This document shows positions 25,691-33,935 of a stretch of 64,000 nucleotides of DNA, piece after piece; position 1 is the first letter of the stretch; each line of letters begins with the position of its first letter. A program made the translations under genes and the position numbers. The DNA is from Immundisolibacter cernigliae (GTDB taxonomy: Bacteria; Pseudomonadota; Gammaproteobacteria; Immundisolibacterales; Immundisolibacteraceae): the NCBI RefSeq assembly GCF_001697225.1, contig NZ_CP014671.1, positions 2,728,001 through 2,792,000 of the forward strand. The letters are read 5' to 3'. The notes under the pieces are model-generated. The model was not told the origin of the DNA, ran no database searches, and saw only the letters and a program-made list of their open reading frames with translations.

Positions 25691-27454
25691 ATGTCCGTGA
25701 CCGCCAAATCCATCGCCCCGCAGCGCGACCAGTCGCCGCTGAACATGACCGCCTCCTACTGGCTGGAGGCCATGAACGAGATCGGCGTCGACTACCTGTT
25801 CTGCAACATGGGTACCGACCACGCGCCGATCATTGAAGCCATGGCGCAGTGGCGCCAGGCAGGCCGCAAATACCCGAAGGTGATCCTGTGCCCACACGAG
25901 AACACCGCGGTGCACATGGCGATCGGCTATTACCGCGTCACCGGCCGGGCGCAGGCCGTGCTGGTGCATGTGGACGCCGGTACCGCCAATTCCGCCATGG
26001 GCCTGCACAACGCGTTCCGTTCCCGCGTGCCGCTGGTGCTGATGGCCGGCACCGCGCCGGTCACCATCCGCGGCGAGCTGCTGGGCACCCGCGACACCTA
26101 CGTGCACTTCATCCAGGATCCCTACGACATGAAGGGGATCGTGCGCAATTACGTGAAGTGGGAGTACCAGCTGCCGACCGGCATCATCGTCAAGGAAGCC
26201 ATGCGCCGCGCCTTCAGCATGGCCGAGAGCGACCCGCCGGGGCCGGTCTACATGACCCTGCCGCGCGAAATCCTGGCCCAGACCTGGGAGCCGGAGCAGG
26301 TTGCCTCGTTCCCGGTCGATGCCTACGGCCCGCTGCGCTTCACCGGCGTCGACGACGCCCCGCTGACGCAGATCGCCGAACGCCTGCTGGCGGCCGACTA
26401 CCCGCTGCTGATCACCAGCTTTGCCGGGCGCAACATCAAGACCCCCGCGCTGCTGGACGAACTGGGTCAACTGGTCGGCATGGGCGTGATCGAGTCCTAC
26501 CCGCAGGTGCTGAACATCTCCAAGGCCTCGCCGGTGTTCCTGGGCAACCTGTCCGAGCCGCACCTGCCGAAGGTCGATTTCGGTCTGATGGTCGACACCG
26601 ACCTGCCGTGGATGCCCAAGGAGGCCAGCCCGAACCCGAACACCTTCTGGGCGCACATCGACATCGACCCGATCAAGAACGACATCCCGATGTGGGGCTT
26701 CCCTGGCCATCTGAAGGTGCAGGCGGACAGCTACCTGGCCCTGACGCGCCTGATCGAGATCGTCAAGGGCAAGCTCACCGATGCCCACCGCGCCCGCGCC
26801 AAGACGCGCCTGGAAGGTTTTGCCAAGCAGCGCCAGGAAGCGGTGGTCTACATCCAGAACCTGGCCAAGGACAAGGGCACGCCGGGCCTGATCAACCCCG
26901 CCTACCTGTGTGCGGAGCTGAACAAGGTGCTGCGCGAGGACGACATCCTGGTCTCCGAGGCGGTGATGAACGAGCCCTCAGTCGGCATGCAGGTGCTGCG
27001 CACCAAGCCCGGCACCGTACTGGGCCTGGGCGGCGGCGGCCTGGGCTACAGCCCCGGCGCGGCGCTGGGCGTCAAGCTGGCCAAGCCGGATGCGATGGTG
27101 CTGCACCTGTCCGGTGACGGCAGCTTCTACTTCGGCAACCCCAGTTCCACCTACGAGGTGGCGCGCGAGCACAATCTTCCGATCTTCACCGTGGTGTTCG
27201 AGAACGGCGGCTGGTCGGCGGTCAAGGAGTGCACCATCAAGGTCCACCCGGACGGCGTGTCGCGCGACACGGACGAGTTCCAGGCGCGCCTGAACCCGGC
27301 CTACCAGTTCCAGAAGGTCTGCGAAGCGGCCGGCGGCCACGGCGAGGACGTGATCAATCCGGAAGACCTGCCGGCAGCCATTGCCCGCTGCGTCAAGGCA
27401 GTGCGCGAAGAAGGCCGCTCGGCGCTGCTGGTGGCGCACGTCAAGCGCCTGTAG
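25691..27454 (+). CDS. thiamine diphosphate-dependent enzyme, acetolactate synthase-like
   Basis: A 587-residue ThDP enzyme of the acetolactate synthase/benzoylformate decarboxylase superfamily. The N-terminal PYR domain has the cofactor-activating Glu70 in CPHENTAVHMAIGYYR. A central domain follows, then a C-terminal PP domain with GLGGGGLGYSPGAALG and the Mg-ThDP motif starting GDGSFYFGNPSSTYEVAREH and ending VVFENGGW. It starts at ATG 25691, 31 bp after the beta subunit gene, and ends the operon. ilvB-type context (ilvN, ilvC) is absent, so it is probably not for branched-chain amino acids. Decarboxylation or carboligation of a 2-oxo acid from ring cleavage is a reasonable inference. Confidence 0.85.
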   Translation: MSVTAKSIAPQRDQSPLNMTASYWLEAMNEIGVDYLFCNMGTDHAPIIEAMAQWRQAGRKYPKVILCPHENTAVHMAIGYYRVTGRAQAVLVHVDAGTANSAMGLHNAFRSRVPLVLMAGTAPVTIRGELLGTRDTYVHFIQDPYDMKGIVRNYVKWEYQLPTGIIVKEAMRRAFSMAESDPPGPVYMTLPREILAQTWEPEQVASFPVDAYGPLRFTGVDDAPLTQIAERLLAADYPLLITSFAGRNIKTPALLDELGQLVGMGVIESYPQVLNISKASPVFLGNLSEPHLPKVDFGLMVDTDLPWMPKEASPNPNTFWAHIDIDPIKNDIPMWGFPGHLKVQADSYLALTRLIEIVKGKLTDAHRARAKTRLEGFAKQRQEAVVYIQNLAKDKGTPGLINPAYLCAELNKVLREDDILVSEAVMNEPSVGMQVLRTKPGTVLGLGGGGLGYSPGAALGVKLAKPDAMVLHLSGDGSFYFGNPSSTYEVAREHNLPIFTVVFENGGWSAVKECTIKVHPDGVSRDTDEFQARLNPAYQFQKVCEAAGGHGEDVINPEDLPAAIARCVKAVREEGRSALLVAHVKRL

Positions 27455-27475
27455 GCGGTCGCGGTTTGAAACAGG

Positions 27476-27509
27476 GCGCCGTCATTCGCGAGGATGGCGG
27501 CGCTTTTTT
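27476..27509 (+). terminator. Rho-independent terminator ending the dioxygenase operon
   Basis: A GC-rich stem (GCGCCGTCAT, 27476-27485, with ATGGCGGCGC, 27494-27503, one mismatch) is followed by six T. It lies 22 bp after the ThDP enzyme stop and before the convergent metB-like gene. Confidence 0.85.
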
Positions 27510-27547
27510 GTGGGTGCGTTTGCCTCATGCAGCGCCCGCGGTCCGCT

Positions 27548-28714
27548 TCAGTCCGGCAGCGCCTGCGCCATGTCGGCCACCAGATCCCGGCTGTCCTCGA
27601 TGCCGACCGACACGCGCACCAGGCCGGGGCCGATACCGGCGGCCGCCTGTGCCTCGGGGCTCATGGCCGCATGGCTCATGCTGGCCGGGTGTTCGATGAG
27701 GCTCTCGACGCCGCCCAGGGATTCGGCGAAGGCGTACAGCTTCAGGCGCTCGACCAGGCGGAACACGGCCTCCTCGCCGCCCTTGAGGTCGAAGCTGAGC
27801 ATGGCGCCGAAGCCGCGCTGCTGGCTTCTGGCCAGGGCGTGCTGCGGATGCGTGGGCAGGCCCGGGTAATAGACGTGTTCGACGCGCGGGTGCGCATCCA
27901 GGAACTGCGCCAACGCGGTGGCGTTCTTCTCGTGCGCCTGCATGCGCAGCGGCAGGGTCTTGACGCCGCGCAGCACCAGCCAGGCGTCGAACGGCGAGCA
28001 GGTGGTGCCAAGGGCATTGGCGGTGGCGGCGACTTTGGCAGCCATCTCCGGCGTGGCGGACACGATGGCGCCACCGACCACGTCGCTGTGGCCGTTCAGG
28101 TACTTGGTGGTCGAATGCACCACCAGATCGGCGCCCAGTTCCAGCGGTCGCTGCAGGTAAGGGCTCAGGAAGGTGTTGTCGGAGCAGCTGAGGATGCCGC
28201 GCTCGCGGGCCAGGGCACACACGGCGGCGATGTCGGTCAGGCGCAGCAGCGGGTTGCTGGGGGTCTCGATCCAGATCATGGCCGTGTCCGGCTCGATGGC
28301 AGCCGTGACGGCCTCCGGATCACCCATGTCGACCAGCGTGAAGCGCAGGCCGCGCGCCGGCAGCACGTTGGCGAACAGGCGGTAGGTGCCGCCGTAGATG
28401 TCGTTGCCGGCGATCACGTGCGCGCCGGCCGGCAACAGGTGCAGGGTGGTCGTGATGGCCGCCATGCCGGTGGCCACGGCGGTGGCACCGGCGCCGCCTT
28501 CCAGGCTCGCCAGGTTTTCTTCCAGCGCGTCGCGGGTGGGGTTTTTGGTGCGCGTGTAGTCGTAGCCGGAGGTCTGCCGCGGTCCCTCGAAATAGAACGT
28601 GGACGACGGGTAGATGGGCGTCACCACCGAGTTGTACAGCGGGTCCTTGTAGACGCCGCCGTGTACGCAGCGGGTGGCGAACTGGAGGGTTTCGAGCGGA
28701 ATGTGGCGCTTCAT
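27548..28714 (-). CDS. metB: PLP-dependent Cys/Met metabolism transsulfuration enzyme (cystathionine gamma-synthase-like)
   Basis: Joins O-acylhomoserine with cysteine to cystathionine, or acts as a related gamma-lyase. The 388-residue protein has SSTFYFEGPRQ, DYTRTKNPTRDALEENLASLEGG in parts, SDNTFLSPYLQRPL, the PLP lysine K204 in VVHSTTKYLNGHSD, and GVESLIEHPASMSH near the C-terminus. The LNGHSDVVGG and AESLGGVESLI blocks match the MetB/CGL group; gamma-synthase is preferred over gamma-lyase on overall resemblance to E. coli MetB. It is a single gene, convergent with the dioxygenase operon and divergent from the glucan operon. Confidence 0.85.
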   Translation of the reverse strand: MKRHIPLETLQFATRCVHGGVYKDPLYNSVVTPIYPSSTFYFEGPRQTSGYDYTRTKNPTRDALEENLASLEGGAGATAVATGMAAITTTLHLLPAGAHVIAGNDIYGGTYRLFANVLPARGLRFTLVDMGDPEAVTAAIEPDTAMIWIETPSNPLLRLTDIAAVCALARERGILSCSDNTFLSPYLQRPLELGADLVVHSTTKYLNGHSDVVGGAIVSATPEMAAKVAATANALGTTCSPFDAWLVLRGVKTLPLRMQAHEKNATALAQFLDAHPRVEHVYYPGLPTHPQHALARSQQRGFGAMLSFDLKGGEEAVFRLVERLKLYAFAESLGGVESLIEHPASMSHAAMSPEAQAAAGIGPGLVRVSVGIEDSRDLVADMAQALPD

Positions 28715-28957
28715 GACGGTCGGGCAGGCGTTTGAGGGCGCGACAGTCTAGCAAGCCCGCGCCCCGGCATCGGCCTCCGCCGACATGCAGCTGTGGAAAG
28801 GCGCTTGGCACAGCCATTTTTTTACTGCCGCCATGTGGCCGCGCCGTCTCCAAAGTAGAATTCCGCCCGCCTTGACGGCATCCCTCCCGCGCCGGTCGGT
28901 CCGTAAGTATCCGCACCGCGGTCAGTACCAGCCCGCCACCCTTTGGAGTAGCAACCG

Positions 28958-30535
28958 ATGCCGCTGCGCAGCACGCGTCGCGACTTGTTGAAATTCATGA
29001 GTGCCGGCGGCCTGCTGGCGCTGGCCGGTCTGTACCCGGCCCATGCGCTGGCCCGCGCAAGCCTGGGGCCAAAGCGCAAGTTCAGTATGGACACACTGCG
29101 CGAACAGGCCCGCCAACTGGCCGCCCGGCCGTATGTCGCGCCGACGATTCCGGATGCGCAGCTGCTGTACACGATCGACTTCGACGCCATCCAGAAAATT
29201 CGTTTCAAGCCCGAACAGGCCCTGTGGAACGAGCCGCCGTCAGCCTTCGGCGTGCAGCTGTTCCACCCGCACCGCTTCGCCCAGAAGCCGGTGCGCATCC
29301 ACCTGGTGGAGGGTGACGAGGCGCGCGAGGTGCCGTTCTCGACCGACCTGTTCGACTACGGCACGTCGGGACTGGCGAAAAAAATGGCCGGTCACGGCGG
29401 CTTTGCCGGTTTTCGGGTGATGGACCCGGCGCCGGCCAAGACCGACTGGCTGGCGTTCCAGGGCGCGTCCTATTTCCGCACCGGCGGCGTGCAGGGCCAG
29501 TACGGCCTGTCGGCGCGCGGCATCGCCATTGACACCGCCATGCCACAGCCGGAGGAGTTTCCGGACTTCACCGCGTTTTATCTGGAACGCCCGGTCGGGG
29601 ACCGCATCACGCTGTACGCCCTGCTCGACGGGCCCAGCCTGACCGGCGTGTATCGCTTCGTGTGCACGCGCGCCAAGCCGGTGTTGACCGAGGTCCACGC
29701 CGAGCTGTTTGCGCGCCAGGACATCGGCCGCCTGGGCGTGGCGCCGCTGACCAGCATGTTCTGGTACGGCGAGAACAACCGCCGGCGCAGCGCCGATTGG
29801 CGGCCGGAAATCCACGACTCCGACGGCCTGGCGCTGTGGACCGGGGCCGGCGAGCGGCTGTGGCGGGTGATCGAGAACCCGCCACTGGTGATGACCTCGT
29901 CGTTCGTGGATTTCAACCCGCGCGGTTTCGGCCTGTCGCAGCGGGACCGCAATTTCGAGAACTACCAGGACGATGGCGCCTTCTACGACCGCCGTCCCTC
30001 GGTGTGGGTGCAGCCGCTGGGCGACTGGGGCGAGGGCGCGGTGCAGCTGGTCGAAATCCCGACCGACGACGAGATCCACGACAACCTGGTCGCCTACTGG
30101 ACGCCCAAGGAGCCGGTGCGCGGTGGCAGCGCCTGGACCTTCGACTACCGCCTGTACTGGGGTGATGACGAGCCATTCATCCCCGAGGTCGGGCGCGTGC
30201 GCCACACCTGGCGCGGGCGCCACGGCATTCCCGGTATCGCCGCCCAGCAGGCGGCGCAGCAGGCCTCGGGGATGAAGTTCGTCATCGATTTCTCCGGCGG
30301 GCCGCTGGCGGCGCTCGAGCAGCGCTTCGACCTGACGCCCATGGTGACCGCCTCGCGCGGACGGGTGGACAACGCGCATGTGCTCAAGGTGGTCGGCACC
30401 GATCGCTGGCGGGCCTCGTTCGACCTGTACGTGGACGGCGCCGAACCGGTTGAACTGCGCTGCTACGTGCGCCTCGGTGACAAAACCCTGACCGAAACCT
30501 GGCTGTACCAATACATTGCGGCAACCTCATGCTGA
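28958..30535 (+). CDS. opgD: glucan biosynthesis protein OpgD (MdoD), Tat-exported
   Basis: Periplasmic protein that shapes osmoregulated periplasmic beta-1,2-glucans; E. coli OpgD is reported to be a GH186 beta-1,2-glucanase. The 525-residue protein has a Tat signal (STRRDLLKFMSAGGLLALAG) ending around ALARA. Family motifs follow: IRFKPEQALW, GGFAGFRV, ASYFRTGG, SMFWYGEN, PEIHDSDGL, GFGLSQRDRNFENYQD and GDWGEGAVQLVEIPT. The next gene starts 7 bp before its stop. It is the first of five tightly packed genes (opgD, opgG-like, opgG, unknown, opgH). Confidence 0.92.
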   Translation: MPLRSTRRDLLKFMSAGGLLALAGLYPAHALARASLGPKRKFSMDTLREQARQLAARPYVAPTIPDAQLLYTIDFDAIQKIRFKPEQALWNEPPSAFGVQLFHPHRFAQKPVRIHLVEGDEAREVPFSTDLFDYGTSGLAKKMAGHGGFAGFRVMDPAPAKTDWLAFQGASYFRTGGVQGQYGLSARGIAIDTAMPQPEEFPDFTAFYLERPVGDRITLYALLDGPSLTGVYRFVCTRAKPVLTEVHAELFARQDIGRLGVAPLTSMFWYGENNRRRSADWRPEIHDSDGLALWTGAGERLWRVIENPPLVMTSSFVDFNPRGFGLSQRDRNFENYQDDGAFYDRRPSVWVQPLGDWGEGAVQLVEIPTDDEIHDNLVAYWTPKEPVRGGSAWTFDYRLYWGDDEPFIPEVGRVRHTWRGRHGIPGIAAQQAAQQASGMKFVIDFSGGPLAALEQRFDLTPMVTASRGRVDNAHVLKVVGTDRWRASFDLYVDGAEPVELRCYVRLGDKTLTETWLYQYIAATSC

Positions 30536-32013
30536 ACTGGCGCAGCCTGGGTTTGCTGCTGGCCGCGTGGGCCGGCGCTGCCAGCGCAACCGGCAAGGAC
30601 TTTGATTTCGACGCCCTGAAAGCGCGCGCCCGGCAGCAGGCGGCGGCTGCGTACAGCCCTCCGCCGGAGGCCGACGGTGCCCTGGCGCAGATCGATCCCG
30701 CGCGCCGGGATGCGGCGCCGCTCAAGGCCCGCTACGCGCCGTGGTCGATGGCCTCGCGCTTCGTGCCGCTGCCGCTGGCGCCGCGCGCCGGCTGCGCGCT
30801 GACACTGTTCAATTCCATTCAGGCCAGCGGCATCGAGCGCTTCGACTACCGGCCGGAACTGTTCGACTGGCCGGCGGCCGGCCTGCCGGCGCCGGGGCCT
30901 GCCGCGACGGGTTTTTGCGGCTTTCGCCTGCTGTATCCGTCGGCTGGGGACGGCAAACGTGAGGACCTGGCGCGCTTCGAGGGCGATGCCTGGCAGCTGG
31001 TCGGCACCGGCGCGCTGTTCGGTGCGGCCGCACTCGCGGTCGGGGTGATCGACAACGACGGTCGGGCGCAGCCGGTGCCGTTTCGCGAGTTCTGGCTGGT
31101 GCGCCCGGCGGCCGGCGCCCGTCAGCTGCGGCTGTATGCGCTGGCCGATTCGCCGGCGTTGGCGGCTGCGTTCCAGATCGACCTGGTGCCGGGCGTTGCC
31201 AGTCGCGCCGACGTGCAAGTGGCGCTGTATCCGCGGGAAGGCGCCGGCAAACTGCTGCTGGCGCCGCTGGCCGGCAGTTTCGTGCAGGGGAAGCATCGAC
31301 CGGCGCGCGTGTTGCCGCTGCAGGCCGAGGTGCACAGCGTGGATGGACTGGCCATCCACACCGCCGCTGGCGGCTGGTTGTGGCGGCCGCTCGACAATCC
31401 ACCCGAGCGCAGCGCCTACAGCTTTCTGGTCAACACGCCGCGCGGGTTCGGCCTGTTGCAGCGTGATCGCGACGCCAGCCACTACGAGCCGGACGCGCCG
31501 CAGCCCCGCCAGCCGGATGTGTGGCTGGTGCCGGGCGGCGACTGGGGGGCCGGCCAGCTGCTCCTGCTCGAAGCGCCAGCCGGCAGCGCCGCTGTGCGCA
31601 ACGTGCAGGTCGGATTCGTGCCCGACCAGCAGCCGGCACCCGGCGCGGGGATGGAGCTCGGCTACGCCGTCCACTGGTCGACCGACGCGTCGCTGCCGCG
31701 TGCCGGCGGCTGGGTGATCGCCACCCGCAGCGGTGCCGGAGGGAACGATGGCAGCCGCCGCTATGCGGTGGATTTCGTCGGCCCGGCCCTGCAGGGGCTG
31801 CCGTCCGGCGCGGCGCCAGTGGCGGTCATCGACATCGGCCGCGGCGGCAGCCTGCAGCGCCAGCAAGTGGTGGCCAATCCGCATACGGGTGGCTGGCGTC
31901 TGCTGTTCGAGTTCAACCGTGAAACCGACGCCCCGCTGCAACTGCGCGCCTATTTGCAGCACGCCGACCAGCCTCTGACCGAAACCTGGGACTATGTCGA
32001 TCCGCCTCGCTGA
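30529..32013 (+). CDS. divergent OpgG/OpgD paralogue lacking several conserved motifs
   Basis: A 494-residue exported protein (Sec signal LGLLLAAWAGAASA) of the OpgG fold, recognisable by GFCGFRLLYP, FREFWLVRPAAGARQLRLYAL, PRGFGLLQRDRD and GDWGAGQLLLLEAP. It lacks the SMFWYGEN block found in its neighbours. The HDSDGL/HSSDGL motif is HSVDGL and the YQD motif is YEP. It overlaps opgD by 7 bp and opgG by 20 bp, so it is cotranscribed. It is probably not an active hydrolase of the GH186 type; a structural or partner role is inferred. Confidence 0.82.
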   Translation: MLNWRSLGLLLAAWAGAASATGKDFDFDALKARARQQAAAAYSPPPEADGALAQIDPARRDAAPLKARYAPWSMASRFVPLPLAPRAGCALTLFNSIQASGIERFDYRPELFDWPAAGLPAPGPAATGFCGFRLLYPSAGDGKREDLARFEGDAWQLVGTGALFGAAALAVGVIDNDGRAQPVPFREFWLVRPAAGARQLRLYALADSPALAAAFQIDLVPGVASRADVQVALYPREGAGKLLLAPLAGSFVQGKHRPARVLPLQAEVHSVDGLAIHTAAGGWLWRPLDNPPERSAYSFLVNTPRGFGLLQRDRDASHYEPDAPQPRQPDVWLVPGGDWGAGQLLLLEAPAGSAAVRNVQVGFVPDQQPAPGAGMELGYAVHWSTDASLPRAGGWVIATRSGAGGNDGSRRYAVDFVGPALQGLPSGAAPVAVIDIGRGGSLQRQQVVANPHTGGWRLLFEFNRETDAPLQLRAYLQHADQPLTETWDYVDPPR

Positions 32014-33523
32014 TTACCTGCGGCCATCGCGACGGCCCCGGCCGCCTGGGGCTTCTGCTGTGCCGGGGGCCGGTCGGCGCTGGCTGGTGGGCCTGGGCTG
32101 CTGGCTGCTGCTGGCGGCGGCGCAGGGCGCCGAGTTCGACTGGTCGCAGGTGGTGCAGAAAGCACGTGAGCGCGCCGCGGCGCCCTACCAGCCCATGCCG
32201 GCGCGCCTGCCCGACTGGCTGCTGCAGCTCGATTACCGCGCCTGGCAGGACATTCGCTTCGACCCGAACGCGGCCCTGTGGGCGGGTGAGGACCTGCCGT
32301 TCTCGGTCCGCTTCCATCATCCGGGCAGCATCTATCGCCAGCCGGTCGCGATCAGCCAGATCGAATCCGGGCAGGCCAAGCCGCTGGCTTTTGCGCCGGG
32401 GCAGTTCTTCTACGGGCCGGGGGTGGATCGCCAGCGGGTGCCGGGCGATCTGGGTTACGCCGGTTTCACCGTCTACGCGCGCAACAAGGACAGCTGGCAG
32501 CCGGTGCTGGAATTCCTGGGCGGCAGCTTCATGCGCGGCGGGGCGCCGCTGCTGCCCGGCGGCGTGCGGTCGCGGGCGCTGGCCATCGACACCGGCCTGC
32601 CCAGTGGCGAGGAGTTCCCGGTCTTTACCGATTTCTGGCTGGTGCGGCCCGCGGCGGGCGCCAAACGGTTGACCGTCTACGCCCTGCTCGACTCGCCGCG
32701 TGTCAGCGGTGCCTATCGGATCGAGCTGACGGCTGGCGCGCAGCTTGTCACGCAGATGGACAGCGAACTGTTTTTCCGCGATGCGGTCGGCCGGCTGGGC
32801 CTGGGCCCGCTGTCGAGCATGTTCTGGTATGGCGAAAACGGCCCGCTGGTGGACGACTACCGGCCGGAGGTGCACAGCTCCGACGGGCTGCTGGTACATG
32901 CCGGCAAGGAGCGTCTGTGGCGTCCGCTGGCCAATCCGCAGCGCCTGGGACAGCAGTCGCTGCCGGTGCCGCCGGCTGCGGTCTACGGCCTGCTGCAACG
33001 GGACCGGGATTTCGAGCATTACCAGGATCTGGACGCGGCCTTCGAAGCGCAGCCGGGCGTGGTGCTGGAACCCCAGAAGGGTTTCGGCGCCGGCCGGCTG
33101 GAGCTGCTGGAACTGCCGGTGCGCGACGGCTTGAACCAGAACGTGCTGGCCTATTTCGTGCCGCAGGCCAAGGTGCGGGCCGGCGATCACCTGTCGCTGC
33201 GCTACCGCCTGCGATGGGGTGATCGGGAGCCGGGTGAAGAAGCCGGCCGGGTGCTCGCCACGCGCATCGCCCGCCAGGACGGCGTCAGCACCCACCAGAT
33301 CGATTTTGCATCGCTTGGCGCCGGCAGCGTGCCGCCGAAGCCGCAAATCAGCGTTCAAGGCGGCAAGGGTGGCGAGCCCGTCGTGCAGGCGCTGGGCGAC
33401 GGCTGGCGGTTGACGCTGCCGGTAGAACACGACGACGGCGCGCCGCTGACGATCCGTGCCGGCCTGCTCTCGGACACCGGCAGGCGCAGCGAAACCTGGC
33501 TGCATCACTTCGGTGAGGATTGA
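31994..33523 (+). CDS. opgG: glucan biosynthesis protein OpgG (MdoG)
   Basis: Periplasmic protein needed for beta-1,2-glucan backbone formation or release. The 509-residue protein has a hydrophobic signal (WLVGLGCWLLLAAAQG) after a basic N-terminal extension. It then shows YRAWQDIRFDPNAALW, GYAGFTVY, GGSFMRGGA (in place of ASYFRTGG), EEFPVFTDFWLVRP, SMFWYGENGPL, EVHSSDGL, GLLQRDRDFEHYQD and LELLELPV. Its ATG lies 20 bp inside the previous gene. A shorter start would place the signal nearer the N-terminus. It ends 4 bp before the small unknown gene. Confidence 0.92.
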   Translation: MSIRLADYLRPSRRPRPPGASAVPGAGRRWLVGLGCWLLLAAAQGAEFDWSQVVQKARERAAAPYQPMPARLPDWLLQLDYRAWQDIRFDPNAALWAGEDLPFSVRFHHPGSIYRQPVAISQIESGQAKPLAFAPGQFFYGPGVDRQRVPGDLGYAGFTVYARNKDSWQPVLEFLGGSFMRGGAPLLPGGVRSRALAIDTGLPSGEEFPVFTDFWLVRPAAGAKRLTVYALLDSPRVSGAYRIELTAGAQLVTQMDSELFFRDAVGRLGLGPLSSMFWYGENGPLVDDYRPEVHSSDGLLVHAGKERLWRPLANPQRLGQQSLPVPPAAVYGLLQRDRDFEHYQDLDAAFEAQPGVVLEPQKGFGAGRLELLELPVRDGLNQNVLAYFVPQAKVRAGDHLSLRYRLRWGDREPGEEAGRVLATRIARQDGVSTHQIDFASLGAGSVPPKPQISVQGGKGGEPVVQALGDGWRLTLPVEHDDGAPLTIRAGLLSDTGRRSETWLHHFGED

Positions 33524-33527
33524 TTCG

Positions 33528-33935
33528 GTGGCCGATTCCGTCGCCGAAGCGCGCGCCTACCTGGCGCATTTGGGCATCACCGGTGAGCAGGCGCAGCGCC
33601 TGCTTGTGGGTCTTTCCGACGCCGACGGCCTGACCGTTGCCCAGCTGCAGGCGCGGCTGGCACAGGCCGTGTGCGGCGCCGATCAGGCACCTGACCTGGC
33701 CGATGCGGACTGCGCCTGGCTGCGCGGGGCTGTGCAGCGCGCCTATGGCCTGCCGGTGCCGGCGCCGCAGCGGGCGCTGATGCCGGCCCTGCTGCCCCTG
33801 CGCCGGCAGCACATGACGGCGCACGCCCTGCACCGCGGCTTCGTCCGGCAACTGCTGGGGATGTTCCTGTACCGGCCGGCAGCGCGGGTGCTGCGCCGCC
33901 TGCAACTGCTGAGCGGTCGTCAGGAGCGTCCATGA
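33528..33935 (+). CDS. small unknown protein between opgG and opgH
   Basis: A 135-residue Leu/Ala/Arg-rich soluble protein starting at GTG 33528 (GTG 33513 in frame is an alternative). The stop overlaps the opgH ATG (ATGA), so the two are translationally coupled. It contains HLGITGEQAQRLLVGLSDADGLT and a basic C-terminus (FVRQLLGMFLYRPAARVLRRLQLL) that could be an amphipathic, membrane-touching helix. It has no known domain that I recognise. Its position suggests a partner or regulator of the glucosyltransferase. Confidence 0.72.
   Translation: MADSVAEARAYLAHLGITGEQAQRLLVGLSDADGLTVAQLQARLAQAVCGADQAPDLADADCAWLRGAVQRAYGLPVPAPQRALMPALLPLRRQHMTAHALHRGFVRQLLGMFLYRPAARVLRRLQLLSGRQERP

Noticed and set aside
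25691-27454. Acetohydroxyacid synthase (ilvB) for valine/isoleucine synthesis
   Set aside because: There is no ilvN or ilvC neighbour, and the gene is in a dioxygenase operon closed by a terminator. The superfamily assignment is kept without the ilvB name.
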